Assembly (NCBI GenBank): GCA_015832175.1
Contig: WJXW01000003.1
Location: forward strand, 62,001 to 126,000
Direction of reading: 5' to 3'
DNA length: 64,000 nt
Source: Paraphaeosphaeria minitans
Taxonomy: Eukaryota; Ascomycota; Dothideomycetes; Pleosporales; Didymosphaeriaceae
A program made the position numbers and the translations under genes. Positions 37,634 to 50,076 of the stretch are shown in pieces (position 1 is the stretch's first letter; each line of letters starts with the position of its first letter). The notes below the pieces were generated by a model. It made no database searches. It had not been told where the DNA came from and saw nothing but the letters and a program-made list of their open reading frames with translations.

Positions 37634-38464
37634 ATGTCTATATTGTATTTAAATATGTATTGTTCTGTAGCCTTACTATTCTAGCGTATAATTATATATT
37701 CTGTTAATCTAGAAGTTACCTCTACCAAATTAATAGAATATATAATTGTGCGCTTCCTGTGTCTACTGCGTCCTACTTGTGGCGTAGGTAATATAGATTT
37801 TAGAGTAGTTACAGCTAGTAGGTTACCCTTTAGTTCTGCCTTAGTATCTAGTTACTGTTGTTGTTTAGCAAAGCTAGGTAATTGTTCTTTAGGTTTAACA
37901 CTTAGTAGGTAGTAAGCGGAGCCTATAGTATAACTACTTATAGGGGTATGTGTGTAACTACTAGTTAAAGAAATAGACAGCGCTTATAGAGTAGATATAT
38001 TTACTCTATGTAGTGTTGTTATATAATTATATTAGGTAGTTTTAGCTAATACCTATTAACCCACTTATTTTATAGTGTAAGGAAAGTGCGTAGAGATATT
38101 TTGTAAAGGGCTTAGATTATAATTTAGTAATAGTAGGGGCGTAGGCTCTACTAGTAATTTAGGAATTATTCTAAGCTCTTAGTTTTGTGTAATTATAGAT
38201 AGCGAATTGCTTACATATTATCTTTTTTATTAGAAAGGTCTCTATTCTATAATATCTATTTGGCATTTACTTACCTTTTAAATATACCTATATAATGGCG
38301 GGTGTCTAGAGATGTATTAATTAAATACTTACTTAATAGGAATAAGGGTTCTCTATACGTATTTATTAGTGTGGCTAGTAATAGTTTATAGCGCTTAGTT
38401 TTAGTAACCTTCCTTATTTAAGGTTTAAATTTAGGCTTTCTAACTTGGCTGCCATTAGATAATC
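37634..38464 (+). pseudogene. Possible degenerate gene G, copy 2
   Basis: Copy of 5500-6330, with ATG at 37634 (MSILYLNMYCS). The frame again runs across the block edge at 38081. Carries somewhat more stops. Same doubts as copy 1. Confidence 0.28.
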
Positions 38465-38844
38465 GTGGTGACATGTTTGTTAGTTTAATGGATATGGGTG
38501 TTAGGTTAATAGAACTATACCTAGTGTTATGGAGTAAGGAAAGACGCAACTTAATCGTGACTAATTAGTAAGTATTTCTTGGCAGCTACGCAGCCTAATA
38601 TAGAAATATAAGAGGATTAAATTTAAAAGCGCACATCTATACTTACATGCCTATAATTTAATCTATAGATTGCCTATAATTAACTGTATCCAAGCATATA
38701 GATAAGAGCGGGAAATAGGGTTTATATCTTCTGTGTTTATTTTTTTAATAAGTAGAGAAGATGTGGTAAGATAGAGAAAAGATTACTAGAGAAACCTTTA
38801 AATATATATTAATAGTACATAACTAATATACTGTTACTACCTGT

Positions 38845-41800
38845 CTATAGACTCTTAAGATTAGATAGATCGCTTACCTCTTCACTTTCTAACACAATAA
38901 ATCCACTAGTAGCTGTGTACACAGGTTAAGCTGGCCAGTTACTATCCTTATCTTTATTTTCACTTAGGTTATCCTGCTATTCACTAAATTTAGTGTTAAA
39001 CTTATTAATATAACTAAACAGAGTTAGTAAAGACCCTATTTCGTCTAAACTGCCTAGCAGGTATAAGTGTTCTAAAACATCTCCTTTATTATAGAAGGTG
39101 AAAATGTAATATTGCTTAAGGACCTCTCTAACTTTGGATACTAATAACTATTATTAAGTAGTGTAGATATAATGAAATGTTAATTAGTCCTTAGGTGTAA
39201 TGCGTAGAAACATCCATTTTGTCCACTCTAAGTTACTTAGTAGTTAGTGTTAAATTATTATACTTAATTGCCTAATAGACTTACTGTTGCTACCTAGCAC
39301 AGATACTATTTTCCTAGAGTATAGGAGGATCCCCTAAACATAAACATAAGTAATTTATAAAATGTACGTTTTATACAAAGCGCATATTTCGTCCACAGTA
39401 TGTCCTAGTAGTACTGTTTTAAAGGCTTCTAGGTGTAATAGTATTACTTATATCTATAGCGCTTTCTTTAGCTAGGAAGGGTTATTATTATCTAATGTAA
39501 ACAAGGGAGCTACCCTGCCCTACTATATTTTATAACTAAAGGTTAGGAAAAGGGTGGTCTTATAGTTGTGTTACTTTATAATTTCTAGGTAGCTTAGTCC
39601 AAGTCGCACTCTAATAATCTTAGAAACACTAGAGAAAGAAAGTATATCTGTTCCCCTATTTACTAGGTGCTCTATGTGGGCTTACTAGAAGAAAGGTTCT
39701 AGGTTTTTCCAATTACTAACTTTATTGTAGGTTAGCTAGCGTTGCCCTATAATTTCCTATACAAAGAGATTATATGCTCTTATTGCCTACATAGATAGTA
39801 AAAAGAATAGCTTCTACTATACTTTCAAATTAGTTGCACCTTAACTAATTAAAAGAGTAGATTCTATTAAGTGGCAAATAAATTTAAACTAATAGGACTC
39901 TAAGGTTTGTATTCTATAGAGGTAGAGGCAGCGCTTCGACTTTTGTAGAACATAGTAGTAGATATCTAGATAGGGATATTTACTAAGTTAGAATTTTAGT
40001 ATAAGTTTATTCTATATACCTAAGCAAAAGAGAATCTAAACAATACTAAATTACTTTATAGATTTAGCATATTTAAGGCCTTAGCGTCGCTTAGGCTTGT
40101 ATCTCCGCATGTGTTTTAGTATAATAGTACCACCTAGTAAGGGTTTCTAGTGTTTGAAAACACAGGGTCTTTAGTACTCCTTACTAGAGCTAAGGGAAGG
40201 AAGACTACTTAAATCTTTATAGTTTAACACAAAGTGAAGAGTGTAAGCAAATGTAGTTATAGCTATATAGTTAAGTTCTTAATCTTTAGTTAGTAGGTTA
40301 AGATAGTAAGCTACAGCAGTAATTAATTCTAGAGCTGCTAGCTAATAATTGCATTCTACTACATAGAAGTAATTAACTTTATGTGTTGGCAGAATCTAGA
40401 ATCTATAATAAGTATTAGTATCTACCTAGTGTATATACTTTGTGTTGTTAATATTAAGAGGCGCTAACGCGGTTCTAGACTAGTATAGCTGTATACAAAG
40501 TTCTTAGCGATTAAAATAGAATATCTAGCAGGACTTAGGTAATAGAATTACGCGTATATAGGCCTTATAGAGCTTAATTTAATTTAGGAGTTACTTAACT
40601 TAAATAATGCTCTACTTATTGCGTCTAGTGTTACTAAATTTTATCTTATTTAAGAATTCCTAAGTGGCACTAATAACGTCTAGATTAGGATTTAAAAATA
40701 AACTATACCCACGAATAGGTATATATATAGTCTCCTTAATAGTGTTGTAGACTTTTATATATTAAATTCTGGCTTAGTAAAATTTATTGCTATAGCGAAG
40801 CTCTAATTTAGTAGATCTAGCATTAGTACTAGCAAAGGTATAGAAACGCGGCTTTGAACGTAATCCTCACTCACTATAATTAAAAAAGGATATCTATTGT
40901 TTAAGGCAACAGGATTTTCGCAATGTAGTTATGCTAGTAACATTTAATCTAGTTTAAATGCCAAGATCCTAATAGAAGTAATATAGGTCTAGAAAGTTTA
41001 TGTTCTAGTAAGACTGAATAAATTCTTCTAAAGATGTTTAATAGGTAGATAAGGAAGAATAACTACTAAGTTTAGATAGTTTAAGGTTGTAATAAGATAC
41101 AATAAGTACAGGATCACTAAAGGCGTTGTTAGGAATGTCGTAGTCTAAGAAAGTGACATCTTATACTAAATCTATAATAGTATCCTAAAAAGATTTAAAA
41201 ATTTGTTTTAGGATATCCCGTTAAGTGTTAATATAACAATCACCTAGTGTCTGTGTATAATTTTATTTAAAACACACTTTAGAGTTCACTTTTAGCTGTG
41301 TATAGCTAATAGAATAATGCCTAGCACTACTTAGATTGCATACACTACGCAGAGTAAGGAAAATAACACACTCTAGCTATTAAGCTAAGGTATAGTCTAG
41401 AAGGTGTTAGGTTTGTCTAGTAATAGCCTTCCCTTTAGCTAAGGTAAACTGTAAAGGAAAACGTAGCTAGAATATATAACACTTAAACCTATTATATAGT
41501 CTAAGAAGAACGTTCTTGTGTTGTGAAAGATTTATAGGTAAGAAGGATATATATTAATTACTAGTAAAACCCTTAGTAAAGCTAGGTAAAAAGGAGAAGG
41601 ATAGGTTATACTAGAAGATACTAAGACTAGTTAGAGAGAAAACAATACTGTTATAATTAAATTGTTAAACAAGATAATGTACTCTATTTTATTATAATAG
41701 AAAGTGCGCTTCTATGCGATCTATACTTAGTAATAGAACATTATATAGGTTTGGATTAGGAACACCTATAAGTAGTTCTGTCTAGGCACGAAAGTTTTAG

Positions 41801-43048
41801 GTATTGTTACGTAAATAGTAAGCTAATGCCTTTAGCAGCATTAATAGCTGCGGCTAAGAAGAGATAGTAGAAATAAAAGCTAGTATATATTTGTTTATCT
41901 ACTGTGTCTAGGTATAGAGTCGCGAGCTGCTTAATTAAGGTGGTATAGTGTAGTTACATAGTGTACTAATGTAGTTCTAGATAGCATTTAATAGTAAATA
42001 ATAGGACTCGCTTAGGCTTAGCGACAAATATACTATAATTACTATTAGGTACTGTTTAGATTAGTAGGAGAGAAAGGAAAGGGGACTAAAGACCCTTAGG
42101 GGGGTCCTCTAGCCCCTAGCCTTTATAACATTAATAGGTTAAGTTAGCGTACCTAGTGTTACACTCTTATAATTGTAAGAGTGGTTTTTATCTAATCTAT
42201 TATTAGAGGCGTAGATTAAGGGCCTAGGTGATGTGTCTATAGGCGTAACATTATTATTATTTAGACAGAATTCTACTAATAATAAATTAATGTCTAAGTT
42301 AACCTATAGTAAGAAATTAACTAAATCCATTAGTGGTAAGTCTTGTATATTAACTCCTGTAGAGGAAGCTATAACTACTAGACTAGAAACACTAGGTAGA
42401 GGATCTAAATATCCTATAAGGTATTTATTTATAGTACTAGAGTAGGTATTACTAAAGAGATGCTTAAGATCTACTATAAGGTTATCTAGATTAGTAAGGG
42501 CTAGTCCATTAATATCTAGTATTAGTAGGTTTTTGTTTAGTCGTTCTAATACTAGGACAACTCTAGGAGATATTATTAGCTACCTATAAGTAGCATACTA
42601 TGTAGCTAGTAAGCCAGTCTCTAGTTTATTATGTTAAAGGTATGCTAAGCAATGCTTAACATCCTAAGTTCACGCCCTATTAGTTAATATTAGTCGTGCT
42701 ACTGTACTTATAGTAGGTATAGACAGAGGTATAGGTATAGGTAATTATTACGTTAAACTTAGTATAATTGGCTAAGTCTTTAGCTAAGGTGCAACTTAAG
42801 AGGTAGTTACTAGTAATAGGTATATAATTAGGAGGGTTTTATTACTACTAAGTGTGGAATGTAATACCTCACTAATAAATATTAGTTTTAAGATAGTTTA
42901 GTAAATAGAGATAAACAGCTTACTTTATCCTAATGTTTAAAATACTATTAAAGGCCTAAAAGGCCTTATAGGCTTTATTTAACTTCGCCTTTAACGCCTT
43001 TTACTAAGCTAGTCACTCTTCTAGTGTAAGGTTAAGTTTTGGTGGCAT
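38845..43048 (-). pseudogene. Degenerate gene A, copy 3
   Basis: Offset +32,134 from copy 1; start codon ATG preserved as complement of 43046-43048, end at 38845-38847. Same length as copy 1. The plus-strand open frame at 42233-42445 is a shadow on the opposite strand. Upstream lies a 7-unit minisatellite. No helicase accompanies this copy because the block is cut off at 43702. Confidence 0.5.
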
Positions 43049-43164
43049 AGTGTTAGTGGTATAATACCCTAGTTAGGGATATTACAAAGAATAAGAATAA
43101 AGGTATATAGAGAGGAGCTAGTGCGTAGAGACAGGTAAAAGTTTAGAATAGGTGCTATCTATAA

Positions 43165-43600
43165 AATAGCAGCCCTATAAGCCCTATAGCTCTAAGTGGC
43201 CAGCATCTATCTATGCGTTCTTAGAAATAGGTAGCCCTATAAGCCCTATAGCTCTAAGTGGCCAGCGCCCAGTAGCGCTATCTGTAAAATAGGCAGCCCT
43301 ATAAGCCCTGTAGCTCTAAGTGGCCAGCGCCTAGTAGCGCTATCTATAAAATAGCAGCCCTATAAGCCCTATAGCTCTAAGTGGCCAGCATCTATCTATG
43401 CGTTCTTAGAAATAGGTAGCCCTATAAGCCCTATAGCTCTAAGTGGCCAGCGTCTGTCTATGTGTCTTTAGAAATTAGCAGCCCTATAAGCCCTATAGCT
43501 CTAAGTGGCCAGCGCCTATTTATACTGTCTAGGAAATTAACAGCCCTATAAGCTCTATAGCTCTAAGTGGCTAGCTAAATATTAGCATAAATGCCGCTAT
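43165..43600. repeat. ~62-bp minisatellite array, 7 units (copy 3)
   Basis: Unit order II, I, I, II, II, III, terminal. Located just upstream of the gene A copy 3 start. Confidence 0.88.
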
Positions 43601-43702
43601 TACAGTAGCCTATTTATTATAGGTAATAAGGGGCTTAAAGACCCCTATTTTCTCTATATTAAGCTAAGTTGCGAGTAAGACTAAGACTGTAATATATACT
43701 AC

Positions 43703-45266
43703 TTTAAGATAGTTTAGTAAATAGAGATAAACAGCTTACTTTATCCTAATGTTTAAGGTGCCATTAAAGGCCTAGAAGGCCTTATACGCTTTGTTTAACT
43801 TCGCCTTTAACGCCTTTTACTAAGCTAGTCGCTTTTCTAGTGTAAGGTTAAGTTTTAGTGGCATAGTGTTAGTGGTATAATACCCTAGTTAGGGATATTA
43901 CAAAGAATAAGGATAAAGGTATACAGAGAGGAGCTAGTGCGTAGAGATAGGCAAAAATTTAGAATAGGTACTATCTATAAAATAGTAGCCCTATAAGCCC
44001 TATAGCTCTAAGTGGCTAGCATCTATCTATGCGTCCTTAGAAATAGGCAGCCCTATAAGCCCTATAGCTCTAAGTGGCTAGCGCCTAGTAGCGCTATCTA
44101 TAAAATAGGCAGCTCTATGAGCCCTATAGCTCTAAGTGGCCAGCGCCTAGTGGCGCTATCTATAAAATAGGTAGCCCTATAAGCCCTATAGCTCTAAGTG
44201 GCTAGTGTCTATCTGTGCGTTCTTAGAAATTGGTAGCTTTATAAGTCCTATAACTCTAAGTGGCTAGCGCCTAGTGGCGCTATCTATAAAATAAGTAGCC
44301 CTATAAGCCCTATAGCTCTAAATGGCTAGCGTCTATTTATGCGTCCTTAGAAATTAGTAGCCCTATAAGCCCTATAGCTCTAAGTGGCTAGTGCCTAGTA
44401 GCGCTATTTATAAAATAGGTAGCTTTATAAGCCCTATAGCTCTAAGTGGCTAGCGCCTAGTAGCGCTATTTATAAAATAGGTAGCCCTATAAGCCCTATA
44501 GCTCTAAGTGGCTAGTGTCTGTCTGTGCGTTTTTAGAAATTAGTAGCCTTATAAGCCCTATAGCTCTAAGTAGCTAGCACCTAGTAGCGCTATCTGTAAA
44601 ATAGGCAGTTTTATAAGCCCTATAGCTCTAAGTGGCTAGCGTCTGTCTATACGTTCTTAGAAATTAGTAGCCCTATAAGCCCTATAGCTCTAAGTGGCTA
44701 GCGCCTAGTGGCGCTATCTATAAAATAGGTAGCCTTATAAGCCCTATAGCTCTAAGTGGCTAGCGCCTAGTAGCGCTATCTATAAAATAGGTAGCCCTAT
44801 AAGCCCTATAGCTTTAAGTGGCCAGCGTCTATTTATACGTTCTTAGAAATTAGTAGCCCTATAAGCCCTATAGCTCTAAGTGGCTAGCGCCTAGTAGCGC
44901 TATTTATAAAATAGGTAGCCTTATAAGCCCTATAGCTCTAAGTAGCTAGCGCCTAGTAGCGCTATCTATAAAATAGGCAGCCTTATAAGCCCTATAGCTC
45001 TAAGTGGCTAGCGTCTGTCTATGTGTCTTTAGAAATTAGCAGCCCTATAAGCCCTATAGCTCTAAGTAGCCAGCGCCTATCTATACTATCTAGGAAATTA
45101 ACAGCCCTATAAGCTCTATAGCTCTAAGTGGCCAGCTAAATATTAGCATAAATGCCGCTATTACAGCAGCCTATTTATTATAGGTAATAAGGGGCTTAAA
45201 GACCCCTATTTTCTTTATATTAAGCTAAGTTACGAGTAAGACTAAGGCTGTAACGTATACTACTAT
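43703..45266. repeat. Partial duplicate: gene A 5' end plus 19-unit minisatellite array
   Basis: Begins within the sequence equivalent to 10752 (first ~54 codons of gene A, ATG as complement of 43862-43864), followed by 19 units at about 43978-45165, mostly in I-I-II order with the usual II start and III-terminal end, then the ~100-bp flank seen at 11640-11755. The left junction lies at a short ACTTTAAGATAG overlap. Inference: unequal exchange in the array region produced it. Confidence 0.8.
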
Positions 45267-45269
45267 ATT

Positions 45270-45660
45270 ATTAAATAAGTAGGTAAATATCTTTAATATA
45301 TTAAGTGCGTATACTGTGTAGGCTATTTTAGGTAGGTGCCTAGCCTATATTTCTTATACTTTAGCCTCTACCTCATTTGTAATATTATCTATATTTTCTT
45401 TAGTAAGTTCCTAAACAAGCATCTTGGAGCTGGTAAACTAGTAGGCGAAAGCGATTATAAGGTAACGTAAGGTGCTAATGTTAATCTCCTACCTAATCTA
45501 ATAAAGACTAGCACTCTAGATAGCTAAACTAAGAATATATAACGTAGTGTGTTATTTTCCTACTATATCTAGCTATAGGAGCACACTTTACACCTGCTTG
45601 TAATAGTAGTTACAAAGATCTGTCCCTATTTATCCTTAGACAACTAGATAAAATAGTTAG
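45270..45660 (-). pseudogene. Unrecognised degenerate minus-strand frame E
   Basis: Read on the minus strand, 45660-45270 gives a plausible helical frame (LDIVGKQHTTLYILSLAIQS ... MLVQELTKENIDNITNEVEA) with few stops. Single-copy in the window; no motif recognised. 45660-45960 further upstream shows nothing clear. Confidence 0.3.
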
Positions 45661-45962
45661 ACTAGCTAAATATACTACACTAAGAGACTACCCACCTCTG
45701 CTAGGAGGAATCTATATATAGTCTTTATAGTCTTATCGCGGTTGTACCCTTTATAGTATTATAAGACCACTATAATAAGACTATTATATAGGAAGATATT
45801 ACGTATACCTGTAGTATAACTATTCTTAAATTAAACGCTAAGCACTTCTGTTCTATAGCTAGATTAGCTACTAGTAAAGTAAATTAGGTAAAAAAGATGC
45901 TTTAGAAATTTCTATACTAGATTATAGTATCACTGCACCTAGGTGAAGTTACGTAGGTTTAT

Positions 45963-46000
45963 AAGGGGGGTAGTTAAAAACTTTCTTAACCTACCCCCTT
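45963..46000. terminator. GC-rich hairpin
   Basis: AAGGGGGGTAGTTAA and TTAACCTACCCCCTT form a near-perfect 15-bp stem around an 8-base loop. It overlaps the 3' end of frame D on the minus strand. It might be a transcript-end structure or an element terminus; function not shown. Confidence 0.4.
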
Positions 46001-46655
46001 TATTAGGTTTTTAACGACGAAGTCGGCTCCGTATATAAGGTTACTGTTATTAGGGCTAAATACAGAAAAGCTTAGTGTAACATTTTTCAGTTCCTCCACT
46101 AGGAGTTCCTATAGAATATTTAGAAGGTCTAAACAAGCAGATATAAAGGTTAGCTAGTATAGGATCTTTAAGGTCTCCTTATACTTATTCCTGGCTATTA
46201 TTATAAACAAGGCTAGGGTTATTCTTATGTTATACATAGTAACTATATCCCTATTCTAGTGTATAAAGGCATCTAGGTTCTTACTATATTAGAACTTACT
46301 AATAAACTGTGCCGTGTTTATAAGCCAGCTTATACTTATAGGATACTTTATAGTAAGGTAGTTATATACCTACGCCTTAAACATGTCTACAAGATTATAG
46401 TTCTCTACCTCCACAGACATATTACTATCTTACTTAGCGATAAGAAGGGAAGCCTTATTAAGTAAAACAGTAGTCTGTATACTATTTATAGTAGCCTAGG
46501 GCTAGACGTTATTTAAATAGATAAAGTTATCCTATAGTTTCTAAAGGCCTACAAAACAGCAGAACTTCTTTATAGCTAATATATCTATTACAAAGTTGTA
46601 CGCCTCTTAAAAACCCTTTCTATTATAGAAGAGTATTAGGAACGCTATAGGTGTT
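45988..46655 (-). pseudogene. Unrecognised degenerate minus-strand gene D
   Basis: About 220 codons from the junction with the inverted-repeat arm (46655) to a TAA near 45988. Frame includes FYNRKGFQEAYNFVIDILAI, a run NLDAFIHQNRDIVTMYNIRI and an end LIYGADFVVKNLIKGVG. Stops are few and fall at likely Gln codons, so this looks like a real but truncated former gene; its 5' end is cut by the arm. Single-copy here, family not recognised. Confidence 0.4.
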
Positions 46656-46663
46656 AGTAGGGT

Positions 46664-49377
46664 AAGTTTAAAATGCTTAGTTTAACTAGTTTATTTAATA
46701 AGGGATAGCTAAAAGCAATAGTAGTGCTCTTTAAATAATATAAATTAAGTTCTAGTGTAGTGCTCTTAGACTTCTAGGATGTTATCTATTAAATCTAAGT
46801 ATTCTATAATATCCTGCCAGGTCTACTCCTAGTAAGGCTGTAAATAAAGTGTTAGTGGCTTCTCTATATTGTTAACTAATACGTGGTAGAAGAAGATAAA
46901 TATCTTCTAGAGCGGTCCTACGTAGTAGAGGCAACAGTCCTAGTATAGCTCTAGTAAAGTAAGGGGAATATTAGTCTTATATTCCTATATTACTCTTATA
47001 TAGGCGTAGCAGGAGGCTTTACTAGCAATATTCTACTAAGTTCTCGCTATACTCTTTATAGTTACGTAGAGATAATATAGCTTTAGATTACCTATAGTAG
47101 TTAGTACAGCTATATATTGTAAAGCCTCTACCTATATAAACGTGTTGCTAAACACTTATAGGACACCTATATAGGCAACCTAAGAATTTATAGAGATAGA
47201 GGGTGTGCTAGGTATAGCTGCTAACTACTCCTGTTTTACTTTCTTAGCCTATTACAACGCTTCCTAGAGCTAATCTATAAATTTGCTGCTAGTAGGGGCA
47301 GAAATAGGTATAGAGACTACGCTAGATTTAGTTAGGTTTTTAACACTATTAGTAGTAGCTTTAAAGCTATGCGAGTTTATAGATAGTTTAACTATAAATT
47401 TACGAGTAAAACAAAGGTTTTAAAATAGGGGTAGTATAGAGGGGAAAAACTATTAGTAATCTACGCCCTTTACTTACTTACTATACTAGAGCTACCTTCT
47501 TTCTTTAGCTATATTTAGAACATAGAGTTTATATTCCTAGTGTAGGTGTCCTCGCATGTTATGCCTTGCGGAAATCCTAGTAGCGATATAGGTATAGTAA
47601 TAATAGCAATAACTATTAGGGATAACACGTAGGCTAGGGAAGACTAGTACTAAGGTGTTAAAGACTATAAATTCTTTATATTTCTCTTATAGTAGTAGGT
47701 GAAAGTTCTTAAGCTTATTAACATATTCCTAGATAACATACCTCTTTTTACTAGTTATCTCTTATCTATGTTCCTTATTAAAATAGGAAAACACCTTACT
47801 TAGGAGTATTACATATCCATACAGTACGTAAGTAATAAAGTAATAGGTCTTATTATAGTAAATGTGTTTAGGAGTCTCTATAGTTAGCGGTGGTACAATT
47901 AATTTTAATCCATGTTTATAGTTAAAATAAGTTGGCTAAACTTTAGTGCTAAGGGGAGATAAGAAACACTAGGTAACGTTTATTATCCTAGGTTATATAA
48001 ATACTATATTACACTATAGCCTACTATTCTTTAATCTTGCTAGCTAAGGTACTTTAGGATAATAGTAGTCTAATTCCCTCCCTTATATAAGACGTATATA
48101 AACAAGTTTATAATTAGAAGCCTATGTAGTGTTTAGTTCTATAGAGAAGAGGTCCTCCTACTAAGGCATTTCTGTGTAGCTTACCTAAGTCTATAGTGCA
48201 ATAGATATATAAATAAGTAGAAAAGGAAGAATTTTTTCACTTCTTACACTCTATCTATAGGGACTAAGCGCGCCAAAGTAATAGTAAGGAAGAGTTAGGT
48301 AAGGAGGAAAACACTTAAGTAGAGGCCTTAAAAGCGCCTCTAAAACAAAATCGCATATTAAAAGCAACTAGCTATTTAGTAGAGGATAGAAATTAAAAGC
48401 CAAAGCGTTAGCTAGTAGACATAATAATAGAAGTTGTGCTATATACACAATATATAGAGGAGGCAGAGTTATTAGAAGATAATAAAAAAGAGGCATATTA
48501 CTATATATTTATAAAAAAACTACTAAGAGTGGGCGCTACTATTAAAAAAGGGATAATAAGCTAAGTAGTTACTATAGGTGCAGTTAAGTGTCTATATAAT
48601 TAGAAAATAGTGTTATAGGTATAGAGGACAAAGCATATATAGGGCCTGTAGTTATTTAGAGAAAAGGTGGAGAGACTACTAGATATAGTTAAATATAAAG
48701 AGGGCAATAGTACTATAGCTAACACTATACTAGAGAGTAGCATAGTATTATTATAACGCTCTAGTACTAGTTTTACAGAATATAGTTTTATATAGTTTAA
48801 GACTAAGAGGTTCTATTCGCTGTATAAGAGCGTAAGATAAGGATAGGTAGTTAGTATTATAAGTAAGATATAGTAGCGCTAGATATAGGCAGCACTATAG
48901 TTAGAGTTTAAATTATTAGAGGGCCTAGTACAAAAAAGAAAAATGCTATCTAGTAGAAGAGGAAAAGGATACGCGTCTATTATAAAAAAACTTTTATTTA
49001 CTTAAGAATTTAGTATAATAAAAGAGGAGGAACTAACTAAGGAAACGTATTCTATAGCATAGAGAGAATTTAGTTAGTGCTTAGATATAGGGAGATAATA
49101 GTGTTTACTTAAGGTAAGGTTTAGTATAGGCGTATTTATAATACTACTAAGGAACTTTATGTCTAACACTTATATTAAACAAGGCATAACAGTTACGCAG
49201 CTCTAGTAATAGATAGATATAGTTGCGTAATATAATAATACTGTCTTTAAAAGCGCAATAGCTATAGTAGAAACGTATAAGGCGTGTATATTAGATCTAG
49301 AGCCACTAGAGCCCTTGCTCCTAGAGATGTTTTTAGATAAGAATCTAGCGTATTATAATTTAATTATAGGTTTCTAA
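46664..49377 (+). pseudogene. Degenerate gene B' (diverged paralogue), 5'-truncated
   Basis: Homologous to 2236-4944. Besides transitions it shows transversions and small indels versus copies 1 and 2, so it is an older subfamily. Frame keeps NVLLNTYRTP ... INLRVKQRFQ, then, after the same frame change, NIEFIFLVQV, CGNPSSDIGIV and DYKFFIFLLQQQVKV, and the same terminal TAA (49375-49377). That frame conservation is the best evidence that gene B encoded a protein. 5' end lost at the arm border. Confidence 0.5.
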
Positions 49378-50076
49378 CTAGTAAGTAGTTAGTAGCTCCT
49401 AGGGGATGTTAACAATTTGTACGATAGCTAGGTAACACTTAAGAGGGTTATATTTACTAATTAGGGGTACTTAAGAAAGGTTTATATAATCCATAATTCT
49501 ACGTTGTGCTAATTTCAGTCCTAGTATAGGGTTAAAATTATTTAGTGGCTTAGTATAACCTATAGATAGTGCAATTCCTTAGGGCTTCTTAATAAAGTTT
49601 TCGCCCTAATAATAATAGTGCTATAAACTTTTATAACTACCCCCTAGTAGTACTGCGAGGAGTCCTTATAGCCTATACGCGTAAAGGTCCCCTATATAAG
49701 TAAAAGGGTAGGCTTGTGGTTTATAGGTAAAGTTGTGCAGTTATGCAGTTAAAAGTTACAGTTAGGATAGTTAGCTAGAAATTACACTCACTAGATAGAT
49801 AGGGGTGTGAGGTTAAAATAGTAAATTGTGAATTAATGCGCATAATAGTGCGTTAAGATAGTGTATTAGTGCGTAGGATAGCGCGTTAAGATAGTACATT
49901 AGTGCATAGGATAGTGCGTTAAGATAGTGTATTAGTGCGTAGGATAGTGCGTTAAAATAGTGCGTTAATACGCGAGATAGCGCGTTAGTGGGCTAGCCGT
50001 TTACGGACTAGCGCCAGTGCGCACGTACTAGCGCACGGACGATACTAGGTCTAAATCCTTAGTCCTAATAATATTA
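49378..50076. repeat. Arm tail with ~18-bp GTGCGTTAAGATA minisatellite and palindromes
   Basis: 49845-49995 consists of about eight steps of an 18-20-bp unit (AGTGCGTTAAGATAGTGTAT type), followed by a GC-rich inverted repeat around GTGCGCACGTAC (50015-50030). 49690-49720 has a TATATAAG box. Inverse copy at 59555-60220. No coding frame supported. Confidence 0.65.

Larger units (their letters stand above)
32135..43702. repeat. Segmental duplication, copy 2 (of 1-~11755)
   Basis: Collinear with 1-11755 at a fixed +32,134 offset through all checked landmarks. It ends in the sequence after the minisatellite array, at a junction (about 43702) where a second partial copy begins. The helicase part of the block is missing here. 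Confidence 0.9.
46664..50076. repeat. Inverted-repeat arm, left
   Basis: Carries a diverged gene B (B') and a ~700-bp tail ending CCTAATAATATTA. The inverse complement lies at 59555-62048. The tail (49378-50076) is absent from gene B copies 1 and 2, so both arms stem from one B' subfamily. The right end joins the interior of a gypsy gag region, the left end joins gene D. Confidence 0.85.
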
